Notes: generated by a model from the sequence alone, not told the origin. A stretch of 44,266 nucleotides of DNA from Actinomycetota bacterium (GCA_902810695.1 CADDYV010000028.1:1-44266), one strand, 5' to 3'; positions 9,366 to 18,370 are shown, numbered from the stretch's first letter. Translations and numbers: made by a program.

Positions 9366-9875
9366 GTGGAAACGGGACGTGGCACACAGGGGATACTCTC
9401 GAAGGAGATGAGCTCCAAGCGAGAGGAGATCGTGGAGCTTCTCAAGACGGCCTACTGGATGGAACTGGAGACGGTAATAAGCTACCTCACCAACTCCGTA
9501 AACCCCGACGGGGTGCGCGCCCAGGAGATCAAGGAGTCCTTAGAAGAGGACATCCAGGAAGAGTTGGGCCATGCTCAGCAGTTTGCTACCCGGATCAAGG
9601 AACTCTACGGAGTGGTACCGGGATCTATGGAGTTCAAGGCGGAGCAGAGCTACCTGCAGCCCCCTGAGGAGCAGGTAGACATCGTGCATGTAATCCGGGG
9701 AGTGATAGAGGCGGAGAGTGGAGCGATAGAGCACTACACCCGGATCATAGAGGAGACCGATCAGGTAGACCCTGTAACGCAGGACATGGTGATTGACATC
9801 CTGCACGACGAGCAGGAGCATCGCAGGCTCTTCGAGGGCTTTTTGCGCGAGTACCAGGCGGAGGGGCTTGCCTAG
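9366..9875 (+). CDS. Ferritin-like di-iron protein (bacterioferritin/Dps superfamily)
   Basis: A 169-residue four-helix-bundle protein. The di-iron carboxylate/histidine pattern is visible as YWMELETVISY (helix A Glu), EEDIQEELGHAQQF (ExxH, helix B), IEAESGAIEHYTRI (helix C) and LHDEQEHRRLFEG (ExxH, helix D). It is probably an iron-storage or peroxide-detoxifying protein; the closest named group is bacterioferritin/DUF-type ferritin-like proteins, and I cannot place it further. The start is a GTG with GGAGGT 7 bases upstream. It is a single-gene unit between its own stress-type promoter and a strong terminator. Confidence 0.8.
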   Translation: METGRGTQGILSKEMSSKREEIVELLKTAYWMELETVISYLTNSVNPDGVRAQEIKESLEEDIQEELGHAQQFATRIKELYGVVPGSMEFKAEQSYLQPPEEQVDIVHVIRGVIEAESGAIEHYTRIIEETDQVDPVTQDMVIDILHDEQEHRRLFEGFLREYQAEGLA

Positions 9876-9900
9876 AGAATTCCTAACGTAGAACTATCCG

Positions 9901-9936
9901 AGAGGCCCGACCATCCAGGTCGGGCCTCTTGCTTTG
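9901..9936 (+). terminator. Intrinsic terminator after the ferritin-like gene
   Basis: Perfect 12-bp stem agaggcccgacc / ggtcgggcctct with loop atcca (9901-9929), followed by the T-rich tgctttgc. Confidence 0.8.
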
Positions 9937-9963
9937 CTCGAACGCTCGCTAGCGCGGTATAAT
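9934..9963 (+). promoter_or_regulatory. Candidate promoter of the CNNM/CBS gene
   Basis: Perfect -10 TATAAT at 9958-9963 with a weak -35 TTGCTC at 9934-9939 and an 18-base spacer. The leader to the start codon is about 75 bases. Confidence 0.45.
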
Positions 9964-10045
9964 CTGTTCGTAACGCGATGGGCGAACTTTACACCACTCA
10001 CCTTTTGGATACTGGCGGCTTTCCCATCGTCATGGGTTTCTAGCC

Positions 10046-11371
10046 GTGCAAGACCCTCTCTTATCCTGGGTTGGCGTACTCGTTGCGCTGTTTCTCATTG
10101 CGCTAAACGGCTTCTTCGTGGTGGCGGAGTTCGCGTTCGTGCGCGTCCGGGAGAGCCGGGTCAAGCAACTCGAGCAGGAGGGAAGCGTACGCGCTGCCGG
10201 AGTACGCGAGGTCCTGAGGGATCTGGACACCTACCTCTCGGTGATACAGGTTGGGATCACGATGGCTTCGCTGGCTCTGGGTTGGATCGGCGAGCCTGCG
10301 GTGGCGGCTGTGATCCGGCCTGCTCTTATGGATATCGGCATCACCAATGAGCACGTGATCGAGGTAATCGCCGTGGTCCTGGGGTTCTCGATCATAACGT
10401 TTGCCCACCTGGTCCTCGGGGAGCAGGCACCCAAGTACTTCTCCATCCAGAAAGCTGAAGGGGCGGCGCTCTGGATCAGCCGTCCGCTCAAGATCATCAT
10501 GCTGGTGCTCAGGCCGGTGAGCTGGCTGGTAAACACGGCGACGAACTTCGTCTTGAGGCCGTGGGGGATCCGTCTCGGAGAGGGAATGGAAGTGCCTTCC
10601 GAGGAGGAGTTGCGGATCATGATCTCCTCTTCCGCAGCTTCGGGAATGCTGGAGCCGGAAGAGAGGGGCTATCTGGAGAACGTCTTCGAGTTCGGCGACA
10701 TGGTGGTGCGCGAGATCATGGTCCCGAGACCCGACATCGAGGCGCTCTCGTACGACACTCCACTCGAAGAGCTGGCGGAGAAAGCCGCCTACGGACCCTA
10801 CACCCGCTACCCGGTCTACGAGGGCGAGCTCGACCACATTCTCGGCTCGGTGCACGTCAAGGACCTCTTCCGCGCCGCCCGCGAAAAGCCGGAGAACTTC
10901 GACCTCAAGACCATAATCCGGGAGTGTCTGGTCGTCCCGGAGAACAAGCGTATAGATGAACTGCTCCAGGAGTTCCAGCGGCGCAAACTCCAGATGGCGA
11001 TAGTCATAGACGAGTGGGGCTCGGTCGAGGGGCTGGTGACCATAGAGGACGTGCTGGAAGAGATAGTGGGGGAGATCCAGGACGAGTTCGACGTAGGAGA
11101 AGCCACTATCGAAGAGCTTGGGGAAAATGTCTTCGCCGTGGACGGGCGTATCCCCATAGACGACGTCAACGAGCGTTTCGGCCTCGACCTACACAGCGAG
11201 GACTTCGAGACCATCGGCGGTTATGTTCTGGGCGCTTTAGGCCGTCCTCCCGAGCAGGGAGATGTCGTCGAGGTCGAGGGCGCGACCTTGCGCGTCAAAA
11301 ACGTTGATGGCCCCCGCGTCTCCATGCTCACGCTTCGCCTGCATCCACAGGAACAGGAACCAGAGCAATAA
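10046..11371 (+). CDS. HlyC/CorC-family membrane protein (CNNM + CBS pair)
   Basis: A 441-residue inner-membrane protein of the CorB/CorC/CNNM family, linked to Mg2+ or Co2+ transport. The older name hemolysin-like is misleading. It has an N-terminal DUF21/CNNM domain with about four membrane segments (GVLVALFLIALNGFFVVAEF onward to about residue 170). Then come the family linker GMLEPEERGYLENVFEFGD and two CBS domains (VREIMVPRPDIEAL... and ...VIDEWGSVEGLVTIEDVLEEI). A C-terminal CorC_HlyC transporter-associated domain follows (FAVDGRIPIDDVNERFGL, GYVLGALGRPPEQGD). GTG start with a weak ribosome site. Transport direction and ion cannot be read from the sequence. Confidence 0.9.
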   Translation: MQDPLLSWVGVLVALFLIALNGFFVVAEFAFVRVRESRVKQLEQEGSVRAAGVREVLRDLDTYLSVIQVGITMASLALGWIGEPAVAAVIRPALMDIGITNEHVIEVIAVVLGFSIITFAHLVLGEQAPKYFSIQKAEGAALWISRPLKIIMLVLRPVSWLVNTATNFVLRPWGIRLGEGMEVPSEEELRIMISSSAASGMLEPEERGYLENVFEFGDMVVREIMVPRPDIEALSYDTPLEELAEKAAYGPYTRYPVYEGELDHILGSVHVKDLFRAAREKPENFDLKTIIRECLVVPENKRIDELLQEFQRRKLQMAIVIDEWGSVEGLVTIEDVLEEIVGEIQDEFDVGEATIEELGENVFAVDGRIPIDDVNERFGLDLHSEDFETIGGYVLGALGRPPEQGDVVEVEGATLRVKNVDGPRVSMLTLRLHPQEQEPEQ

Positions 11372-11453
11372 CGCCCGACCTTTTAGCGGCAGCGGGCAAG
11401 CCCTGCTAACATTGCGCGGTGTGTTCTCGAATCTCTGGAGCAACTGAGGAGAA

Positions 11454-12287
11454 TTGGCCGCACAGGAAGAGAATAAAGACAGCGTAGAGGCGCTCACGAG
11501 CGGGGCGATGGCTCCGGTATGGGAATGGGTCCAGAAGAAAATCCCCTCCGGCACGCGGATCTTCGACGCCCATGCCCACATCGGGGTTGACGTGGATGGG
11601 CGCGCGATGACCGCCGAGGGGATGCGGGCGAGGATGGAGGCGGCCGGGGTGGAGAAAACCATAGTCTTCCCGCTCAACGATCCCAACGCTCGCGACGACT
11701 ACTCGGGACCCAACGACGTTGTCTGGAGCGCCTACGAGGACCATCCCGGCCTTTTCGTGCCTTTCTTCAGGCTGAACCCGCACATGAACTACGAGGCCGA
11801 GTTCGAGCGGTGCGTACAGCGCGGTTTCAAGGGGCTGAAGCTGCACCCGGTCTCGCAGAAATTCGAGCTGGACGACAAGCGGGTGGTGCGGCTGCTGGGG
11901 ATGGCGGCAGAGGCGGACCTGCCGGTTCTGATCCACACTGGTTTCGGGATGCAGCGCGTCGTCGAACCGCTTTTGCCGACCGTCGAGGCCCACCCGGAGT
12001 TGAGGTTGATCCTGGGCCACTCGGCGATGGTCGAGGTTCTGAGTGCTGTGCGCGCCTTCGAGGGCCATCCGAACGTTCTCTTCGAGACTTCGGTGGTCAG
12101 GCTCAAAGACCTCTACGTGCTCTTTAGCTCGTTTTCCCCGGAGCGTATCTGCTACGGCTCGGATATCCCCTACGGGGACCTGCCCTCGACATTGCACGCC
12201 ACGCTCGCTGCTGCCTGGGCTGCCGGCCTGGGGGAGAAGGATATCTCGGGAGTTCTCTCCGGCAATATCCGGCGGTGGTTCTCATGA
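11454..12287 (+). CDS. Amidohydrolase_2-family metal-dependent hydrolase
   Basis: A 277-residue TIM-barrel hydrolase. Strand 1 carries the metal motif FDAHAHIG. Other landmarks are FKGLKLHPVSQ, the strand-5 histidine in PVLIHTGFGM, LILGHSAM and the terminal aspartate in YGSDIPYGD. The family hydrolyses or decarboxylates diverse substrates; none can be assigned here. The start is a TTG with a well-spaced GAGGAG. It is the first gene of a tight operon: its stop overlaps the next start as ATGA, and an asparaginase gene follows. Confidence 0.85.
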   Translation: MAAQEENKDSVEALTSGAMAPVWEWVQKKIPSGTRIFDAHAHIGVDVDGRAMTAEGMRARMEAAGVEKTIVFPLNDPNARDDYSGPNDVVWSAYEDHPGLFVPFFRLNPHMNYEAEFERCVQRGFKGLKLHPVSQKFELDDKRVVRLLGMAAEADLPVLIHTGFGMQRVVEPLLPTVEAHPELRLILGHSAMVEVLSAVRAFEGHPNVLFETSVVRLKDLYVLFSSFSPERICYGSDIPYGDLPSTLHATLAAAWAAGLGEKDISGVLSGNIRRWFS

Positions 12288-12604
12288 GTTCGGTGGACGG
12301 GAAGGGCGCGTCTGCGAGCGTGCGGGTCGGGCACCTGCTGCGCGTGAGCAGCTACCTGGACGGTGCGATCTCCTCGATGTGGATGCCGAATCCCCGCTCC
12401 GAGATGCTGGTGGGAATGGCGCAGGCCAGCCTGCGCGAGCAGAGCCCCGGCGCAAAGGACGAGGATTTCCTCGAAGGGGTCCGTAACCTCATGGAAGAAG
12501 CCATAACTTACCGCGCCAATGGGGACTTTCCGGCGGCGATGGCCCGGATGCGCGTCGCCCAGGATCTCCTCGCCCTCCGCATCATCCAGCTCGCCGGGGA
12601 TTAA
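12284..12604 (+). CDS. Small conserved-looking protein of unknown function
   Basis: 106 residues, mostly helical and amphipathic (ANGDFPAAMARMRVAQDLLALRII), with no membrane segment and no recognised motif. The ATG overlaps the amidohydrolase stop (ATGA) and the asparaginase start follows 2 bases after its stop. It is therefore expressed with both and may be a partner of one. A GTG three codons upstream is a less likely start. Function not recognised. Confidence 0.7.
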   Translation: MSSVDGKGASASVRVGHLLRVSSYLDGAISSMWMPNPRSEMLVGMAQASLREQSPGAKDEDFLEGVRNLMEEAITYRANGDFPAAMARMRVAQDLLALRIIQLAGD

Positions 12605-12606
12605 GA

Positions 12607-13590
12607 GTGAAAATCTCTCTTCCCGAAGATGCTCCGCTCGTCGCCGTCTGGCGCGGCGATTTTATCGAGAGCCTGCATCGAGGACGGGTCGTCGTCTGCG
12701 ACCCGGCAGGGAAAATCCTGGATGCTGCCGGAGATCCAGAAGGCCACATCTACCTGCGATCCTCGGCCAAACCTTTCCAGGCGCTGCCGCTGATGCTCTC
12801 GGGTGCGGTGGACGAGTTCGGGTTTACCGGAGAGGAGATCGCCGTGGTCTGCGCTTCGCACAACGGCGAGGAGCGGCACCTCGCTGCCATTCGCGCCATC
12901 TTGCAGAAGTCCGGGCTTGATGAGGGCGCGCTGCAGAGCGGGGCGCACCCGCCGCTCTATGCTCCGGCTGCCGCGCGGCTGGCGAAAAGCGGGGAAGAGC
13001 CGCGCCCCATCCACGGTAACTGCTCCGGCAAGCATGCGGGAATGCTCGCCCTCTGCGCCTACGAGGACTGGGATCCCGCAGGCTACCGCAGCCCGGATCA
13101 TCCCGTACAGCGCCGTATTCGGCAGGCTATCTCCGAGGTCTGCGGACTCTCGCCGGATGACATAAAAATCGCCGGAGATAACTGCGGCGTCCCGACCTTT
13201 GCCGTGCCCCTCGCGAACCTTGCGGCGGGATTCGCCCGGCTCGCCACCGGCGAGGAGCTATCCGATGAGCTGGCCGGGGCTGCGCTCCGGATCCGGGACG
13301 CCATGCGCCAGCATCCCTACATGGTCGCCGGGACGGATCGCTTCGACACGGACCTGATGCAGCGCACGGACCTCGTCACCAAAAGCGGGGCCGAGGGAGT
13401 ATTCGCCGCCGGAAGCCCGGAAGGTTGGGGAGTGGCGCTCAAGATCTCCGACGGCGCGAGCCGCGCCGTCCGCCCGGCAGCCGTCGCAGCCCTGGCAAAC
13501 CGCGTGAAACTTCCCGATGGCTTCGGCTCCGTTACGGTCCGCAACCTGCACGGCGAAGAGGTGGGAGAGGTCGCGGGCTACTCCGGTTGA
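12607..13590 (+). CDS. L-asparaginase, Rhizobium etli type II (Asparaginase_II family)
   Basis: Hydrolyses L-asparagine to aspartate and ammonia. It has 327 residues and belongs to the ReAII family, which is unrelated to E. coli AnsA/AnsB. Family blocks seen in order are RGDFIESLHRG, YLRSSAKPFQALPL, CASHNGEERH, HGNCSGKHAGMLA (catalytic Ser/Lys/Cys region), AGDNCGVPTFAVPL and GTDRFDTDLM. A GTG start lies 2 bases after the preceding stop, indicating coupled translation. The 3' end overlaps the convergent GFA-family gene by 13 bases. Aspartate produced here could feed the aspartate pathway encoded downstream, but that link is inference. Confidence 0.9.
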   Translation: MKISLPEDAPLVAVWRGDFIESLHRGRVVVCDPAGKILDAAGDPEGHIYLRSSAKPFQALPLMLSGAVDEFGFTGEEIAVVCASHNGEERHLAAIRAILQKSGLDEGALQSGAHPPLYAPAAARLAKSGEEPRPIHGNCSGKHAGMLALCAYEDWDPAGYRSPDHPVQRRIRQAISEVCGLSPDDIKIAGDNCGVPTFAVPLANLAAGFARLATGEELSDELAGAALRIRDAMRQHPYMVAGTDRFDTDLMQRTDLVTKSGAEGVFAAGSPEGWGVALKISDGASRAVRPAAVAALANRVKLPDGFGSVTVRNLHGEEVGEVAGYSG

Positions 13591-14084
13591 GTTCCTGACC
13601 CGGACAGCGGTCCTGGCATGGAGTCGGGCCCGTGCACGGCTTTCCATTTCCTCAGGTATTCCTCGCTGTCTTCGGTACGCGACTTCGGGAGCCCGTCCTC
13701 TTTGAAGAATGGTGCCACGTGGCTCTCGAATCCGGCGTGGGCGACGGGGCGCATCCGGCCAGGCTCGTCGAGGCTTCCCACCGAGAGATCCATCCGCGCA
13801 GAGTCCAGGTACTCGAAGGTGAGAGGCGTGCCGCACTCCCTGCAGAATCCGCGGCGTGCGATCCTGGAGGAGTCGAAGTACGCGGGATAGCCTCTCTCCC
13901 AGATCACACCTTCTTTCGGGAGGTTGAAGAACAGTCCGAACACGTTGCCGAATGCCTTCTGGCACATGCGGCAGTGGCAGTAGTATGCGTCTGTATTTTC
14001 AGGGTGCGCCCGGTACCGGATCGCTCCGCACTGGCATCCGCCGCTCAGGATCAGCTTTCCGGCGGTGCCTTCTGCTCCACTCAT
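13578..14084 (-). CDS. GFA/CENP-V-family zinc protein
   Basis: A 168-residue protein with the glutathione-dependent formaldehyde-activating (GFA) fold. Zinc cysteines are visible in GGCQCGAIRYRA and YYCHCRMCQKAFG, plus the later pair GFCRECGTPLTFEY. The ATG at 14084 is chosen because GAGGAG precedes it; longer frames upstream are non-coding extension into dnaE. Most GFA-domain proteins have no proven enzymatic role, so formaldehyde detoxification is not asserted. It lies 58 bases downstream of dnaE on the same strand and overlaps the convergent asparaginase gene. Confidence 0.85.
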   Translation of the reverse strand: MSGAEGTAGKLILSGGCQCGAIRYRAHPENTDAYYCHCRMCQKAFGNVFGLFFNLPKEGVIWERGYPAYFDSSRIARRGFCRECGTPLTFEYLDSARMDLSVGSLDEPGRMRPVAHAGFESHVAPFFKEDGLPKSRTEDSEEYLRKWKAVHGPDSMPGPLSGSGTQPE

Positions 14085-14142
14085 AATTCTCTCCTCATTT
14101 GAGAGGGATCCTACGCAGCGCGTTATTTTACGCTTTACTGCG

Positions 14143-17100
14143 TTACGAGACCTGTTCCATCTCGGACGCGGGAACCCGCCGGATGGCAGAGAGGCAGCCC
14201 GGACCCAGAAGCCGCTTGAGTTCTGCGTGCAGGTCTGAGGAATCTTCGACACTACAGAAGATCTCATCCGGGATACCGTCGCTGGATACGAGGACGAGGG
14301 GGTTCTCTCCGGGATGGCTACCGATGATGCCGAGAGCTTCCTCCAGGATCGAGCGTGGTTGTCTGACGAAGCGCGAGGCGTCGAGGTAGACGGGCTCCGG
14401 TCCCGGTTCGAGTTTGAGTTCCTCGACATCGAGCGCCACGATGCGCGGGATGCCCTCTTTGCGGTCCACACGCCCCCTTACCTTCAGGATCGCATCTTCC
14501 CGGATGGTCTCGGCGCACCTGGAGTAGACCTTGGGAAAGACGATCACCTCCGCCAGCCCCCGCGTGTCGTCGAGCTGCAATGCTGCCATGAGGTCTCCCT
14601 TGCGCGTGGTGTTGCGCCGCACGGAGACCGCAAGTCCCCCCACCCACACCGTCTGCCCGTCGCGGCAGCCTTCGAGTTCCGGGATGTCCGTGTCGGTGTG
14701 CTTGCCGAGCTTGTGGAGCACGGGTCTCAAGGGGTGATCCGAGACATAGAGCCCCAGAGTTTCCTTCTCCCACTCCAGCATGCTGCGCCGGTCATCCTCT
14801 AATTCTGGTATTTCCGGCCGGGCCGGAGCCAGCTCCGACGCCTCGAACATGCAGAACTGATCCGAGCCCGCACCCTTGGACGCTTTGGCTACCCGGTCCA
14901 CCGCCTCCGCGTGAACCTCGTGCATCGCCGCCCGCGAGTGCCCGGAGAAGTCGAAGGCTCCGCACTTGATCAGGGACTCCAATGTACGCTTGTTGTACGT
15001 CTTTGAGTCAACCCGCTCGCAGAAGTCGAAGATGTCCGCGAAAGGCCCGTCCTCTTCCCTTGCGGCGACTATAGCCTCGACGCAGCTTTCCCCGACGTTC
15101 TTGACCGCCGAGAGGCCGAACCGGATGGTGTCTCCGACCACGGTGAAGCGCTTGCCGCAGGCATTGACATCCGGCGGCAGCACCTCTATTCCCATCGCGC
15201 GCGCCTCGGCGACGTACTGGGGAACGCGGTCCTTGGTATTCATCACGCTGCTCATCAGGGCGGCCATATATTCGGCCGGGTAGTGCGCCTTGAGGTAGGC
15301 GGTCTGGAACGCGAGGAAGGAGTAGCACGCCGAGTGGCTCTTGTTGAACGAGTATCCGCCCGCCGCCTCCATCCAGCTCCACAGCTTCTCGGCGGTCTGC
15401 GGCGCGACCTCGTTCTTCCGGCAACCCTCGATGAACTTGTCCTTGAGTGTCGCCATCAGGTCTTTCTTCTTCTTCCCGATGGCTTTCCTCAGAGTGTCGG
15501 CCTCGCCGGGGGTGAAGCCGCCTAACGTTTTGGCTATCTCCATGAGTTGCTCCTGGTAGGCCGCAACGCCGTAGGTGGGCTCCAGGATGGGCTTTATGCG
15601 CTCGTCCGGGTATTCGACGCTCTCCGGGTTGTGCTTGCCGCGCTTGAAGTTGGGGATGTAGTCCATCGGGCCGGGACGGTAGAGCGCGTTCAGGGCCACG
15701 AGGTCGTCGAAGCGGTCCGGCTTCACCTCCTGGAGCATCCTCTGCATCCCGCTCGACTCGAACTGGAACACCCCGAAGGTATCGCCGCGGGCGAACAGCC
15801 CTAGCGTCTCCTTATCATCGAGAGGAATGCTCCCGATGTCCACCTCTTCGCCCCTCGACTGGCGGATGTTCTCCAGGGTCTCCTCGATCACATCGAGGTT
15901 TCTCAAGCCCAGGAAGTCTACTTTGAGGAGCCCCAGGGCCTCGATGTCGTTCATCGGGTGCTGGACCATGACCGAGTTCTCGTCCCGGGTAACGCGCTGG
16001 AGGGGTACGATGTCGGTCAGCGGTTCCTCGGAGATGACCACACCCGCGGCGTGGGTCCCGGCGTGGCGGGCGTAGCCCTCTATCTCGAAGGCGGTGTCGA
16101 GAACCTTCTTCGCCTGCTCGTTCTGGGTTACGAGTTGTATCATCTCGCGCGCCGGACCGGGATGTTTCTCGCCGGGCCTGTATCCGTCGCCGTCGGGGGT
16201 CAGCACGTCGCGCAGCGTGGTCCCGACGGGCTTGTCCGGGACGAGCTTGGCGAGCTTGTCTGTGTCACCGTAGGGGAACTCGAAGACCCGGCCCGCGTCC
16301 CGGATGGCGGCCTTCGCCCCGATGGTCCCGAAGGTGATGATCTGGGCCACGTGCTCGTGCCCACCATACTTCTCGGTTACGTAGCGTATGATCTCCGAGC
16401 GGCCCTGGACCGAGAAGTCTATGTCCACATCGGGCATGCTGATGCGGTCCGGGTTCAAGAAACGCTCGAAGAGCAGCGAGTACCGCAGAGGGTCGAGGTC
16501 CGTTATCTCCAGGGCGTAGGCGACGATGGAACCCGCCGCCGAACCACGCCCCGGACCCACCGCTATCTTCCTGTCCTTCGCGAACCTTACGAAGTCCCAC
16601 ACGATGAGGAAGTAGTCGGCGAAACCCATGTTGCCGATGGTTTCCAGCTCAAAGTCGAGCCTCTGCTTTATCTCCGGTGTGATCCCGCCGTACCTCTTCT
16701 TGAGCCCGCGCTCGCAAAGCTCCCGGAGGTACGCATCGGCGGTGTACCCTTGAGGCTTGGGAAAGTTAGGCAGCCGCGTCTTGCCCAGCTCTATACCTAC
16801 ATCCTCGACCGACTCGACGACTTTTATGGTGTTTTCCAGCGCCTCGGGGTGCTCGGGAAAGAGGCGTTCCATCTCGCTTACGGGCTTGACGTAGAACTCC
16901 TCGGTGGCGAACCGCATCCGGTTCGGATCGGAGTGGAACTTGCCGGTTCCAATGCAGAGCAGCACGTCGTGCATCCTGGCGTCGCTTTTGGCGGTGTAGT
17001 GCGAGTCGTTGGTCGCGACCAGCGGGAGCCCGGTGTCCTTGTGTAGCTTGATGAGGCCCTCGTTGACGCGCTTTTGCTCCGGGATGCCGTGATCCTGGAG

Positions 17101-17616
17101 CTCCAGGTAGACGGCGTCGAAGATCTCCTGGTACTCGAAGAGCAGCCGCCGCGCCTCGTCCATCCGGCCTTCGAGGATCCTGTTCGGAACCTCCGCCGAG
17201 AGACACCCCGAGAGACAGATGATGCCTTTGCCGTACTTTTTCAAGGTTTCCGGATCCACCCTCGGCTTGTAGTAGAAGCCTTCGAGGAAGCCCGCGGTCG
17301 AGAGCTTCATGAGGTTTTTGTAACCCTCGGGGGTGCGCGCGAGCAGGGTGAGGTGATAGTTGGGTGCCTTGCTCCTGCTCTTCCGGTCGGCGGTTACGTA
17401 GACCTCACAGCCCATGACGGGTTTGATGCCCGCCTTCTGAGCTTCCTGGTAAAACCTGATGGAGCCGTACATCACCCCGTGGTCGGTGAGCGCAATTCCG
17501 GGCATCCCCTCGGATCTGGCGAAGGAGACGATATCCCGAATCCTGCTTGCCCCATCGAGCATCGAGTACTCCGAATGGCAGTGCAGGTGCGCGAAAGACG
17601 ACGCGCCAGTCGGCAT
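14143..17616 (-). CDS. dnaE: DNA polymerase III subunit alpha
   Basis: Replicative polymerase, DnaE class, 1157 residues. The N-terminal PHP domain keeps its metal-binding histidines (FAHLHCHSEYSMLDG, ALTDHGVMYG), so it may retain PHP proofreading, unlike E. coli. Palm aspartates are seen in PDVDIDFSVQGR and LLKVDFLGLRNL. The fingers contain FNKSHSACYSFLAFQTAYLK. A helix-hairpin-helix region and a C-terminal OB domain (VWVGGLAVSVRRNTTRKGD, VIVFPKVYSRCAETI) follow. The ATG at 17616 is preferred to the adjacent TTG at 17619 because GAGAGGGGG lies at suitable spacing. It has its own promoter at 17717-17746. Confidence 0.97.
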   Translation of the reverse strand: MPTGASSFAHLHCHSEYSMLDGASRIRDIVSFARSEGMPGIALTDHGVMYGSIRFYQEAQKAGIKPVMGCEVYVTADRKSRSKAPNYHLTLLARTPEGYKNLMKLSTAGFLEGFYYKPRVDPETLKKYGKGIICLSGCLSAEVPNRILEGRMDEARRLLFEYQEIFDAVYLELQDHGIPEQKRVNEGLIKLHKDTGLPLVATNDSHYTAKSDARMHDVLLCIGTGKFHSDPNRMRFATEEFYVKPVSEMERLFPEHPEALENTIKVVESVEDVGIELGKTRLPNFPKPQGYTADAYLRELCERGLKKRYGGITPEIKQRLDFELETIGNMGFADYFLIVWDFVRFAKDRKIAVGPGRGSAAGSIVAYALEITDLDPLRYSLLFERFLNPDRISMPDVDIDFSVQGRSEIIRYVTEKYGGHEHVAQIITFGTIGAKAAIRDAGRVFEFPYGDTDKLAKLVPDKPVGTTLRDVLTPDGDGYRPGEKHPGPAREMIQLVTQNEQAKKVLDTAFEIEGYARHAGTHAAGVVISEEPLTDIVPLQRVTRDENSVMVQHPMNDIEALGLLKVDFLGLRNLDVIEETLENIRQSRGEEVDIGSIPLDDKETLGLFARGDTFGVFQFESSGMQRMLQEVKPDRFDDLVALNALYRPGPMDYIPNFKRGKHNPESVEYPDERIKPILEPTYGVAAYQEQLMEIAKTLGGFTPGEADTLRKAIGKKKKDLMATLKDKFIEGCRKNEVAPQTAEKLWSWMEAAGGYSFNKSHSACYSFLAFQTAYLKAHYPAEYMAALMSSVMNTKDRVPQYVAEARAMGIEVLPPDVNACGKRFTVVGDTIRFGLSAVKNVGESCVEAIVAAREEDGPFADIFDFCERVDSKTYNKRTLESLIKCGAFDFSGHSRAAMHEVHAEAVDRVAKASKGAGSDQFCMFEASELAPARPEIPELEDDRRSMLEWEKETLGLYVSDHPLRPVLHKLGKHTDTDIPELEGCRDGQTVWVGGLAVSVRRNTTRKGDLMAALQLDDTRGLAEVIVFPKVYSRCAETIREDAILKVRGRVDRKEGIPRIVALDVEELKLEPGPEPVYLDASRFVRQPRSILEEALGIIGSHPGENPLVLVSSDGIPDEIFCSVEDSSDLHAELKRLLGPGCLSAIRRVPASEMEQVS

Positions 17617-17716
17617 CAAACCCCCTCTCAGGATCCCGGACTACCAGCGGCGCAACCCGGTCCCCCGAGTACGCCGCCAGTCGCCATGTTCTCCCCGAAC
17701 GTCCTCACCACCGCGC

Positions 17717-17746
17717 ACTATACGCCACGGCGCAGGAGAGTGTCTA
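17717..17746 (-). promoter_or_regulatory. Candidate dnaE promoter
   Basis: Minus-strand -35 TAGACA (17746-17741), 18-base spacer, -10 TATAGT (17722-17717), about 100 bases before the dnaE ATG. Confidence 0.5.
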
Positions 17747-17810
17747 GAGCAGGTTGAACCACAAGTTGAGGTCCGATTTGCAGGACTTTTCAGAGAATGA
17801 AGCTAATTTT

Positions 17811-18074
17811 TCAGTTTTTTGGGTTCTGCTGGTTGTTAGCCTTCCAGAGGAGCCAGCCGAGGGTGATCTGGGCGCTCAGGGTGGAGAAAATGAGGGCGAA
17901 GAGGCCGCCTTTGAGGTTGTGCGAGTAGGCGTTGTAGATGAGTAGGGTAGAGGAGACCAGCAGCGCCGCGCACAGAAAGACAAAGGTTACGCCGGTAGCC
18001 ACCGCCTGCGCCGCACGATGCATGAGGTCTTCTGTGTGGTCTTCCTGATGGGGGTGCGGCGCGTCGGCGGGCAA
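17811..18074 (-). CDS. Small two-helix membrane protein
   Basis: Up to 87 residues with two membrane segments (VTFVFLCAALLVSSTLLIY and GLFALIFSTLSAQITLGWLLW) and a short polar tail. The TTG at 18074 lies 5 bases after the zinc-ribbon gene stop. The internal ATG beginning MHRAAQ (residue 18) is an equally good start. No function recognised. It is co-directional with the zinc-ribbon protein gene and possibly the last gene of that unit. Confidence 0.65.
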   Translation of the reverse strand: MPADAPHPHQEDHTEDLMHRAAQAVATGVTFVFLCAALLVSSTLLIYNAYSHNLKGGLFALIFSTLSAQITLGWLLWKANNQQNPKN

Positions 18075-18079
18075 GTTTT

Positions 18080-18370
18080 TCAGCTCTTTTTCTCGGAAGC
18101 TTTGGCTTCGGAAGCTCCAGACTTTTTCTCGGAGGAGTCGCTCTTCTTCTCGGAGCCGTTCTTGAGATTGGACTCGGACTTCTCCGGGCGGCTGCCGTTT
18201 TTGTAATCGGTGGAGTAGAAGCCGGAGCCTTTAAAAGCGATACCTACCGGATGGAGCAGTTTTCTCACCGGCGCGCCACACTCTACGCAGGTGGTGAGAG
18301 GATCATCCGAAATCCTCTGCATAATATCGAAGATATGTTCGTTATTGCACTTGTACTCGTAAATGGGCAT
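18080..18370 (-). CDS. FmdB-family zinc-ribbon protein
   Basis: 96 residues. The N-terminal 45 match the FmdB/CxxC putative regulatory zinc ribbon: MPIYEYKCNNEH, then TTCVECGAPVRKLLHP. Only the second Cys pair is a classical CxxC; the first site is reduced to one Cys (KCNNEHIF). The remaining half is a low-complexity Ser/Lys/Glu-rich tail. The ATG at 18370 has GGAGAT upstream; a GTG one codon earlier is also possible. A minus-strand TATAAT lies at 18414-18409 but lacks a clear -35. The role is unproven in the family. Confidence 0.85.
   Translation of the reverse strand: MPIYEYKCNNEHIFDIMQRISDDPLTTCVECGAPVRKLLHPVGIAFKGSGFYSTDYKNGSRPEKSESNLKNGSEKKSDSSEKKSGASEAKASEKKS

Noticed and set aside
13578-14471. 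A 297-residue version of the GFA protein
   Set aside because: The upstream part is antisense-free frame shadowing the dnaE 3' end; the ATG at 14084 has a proper ribosome site.
15958-17046. A 362-codon frame antisense to dnaE
   Set aside because: Covers conserved DnaE palm and PHP sequence on the other strand; no recognisable product.
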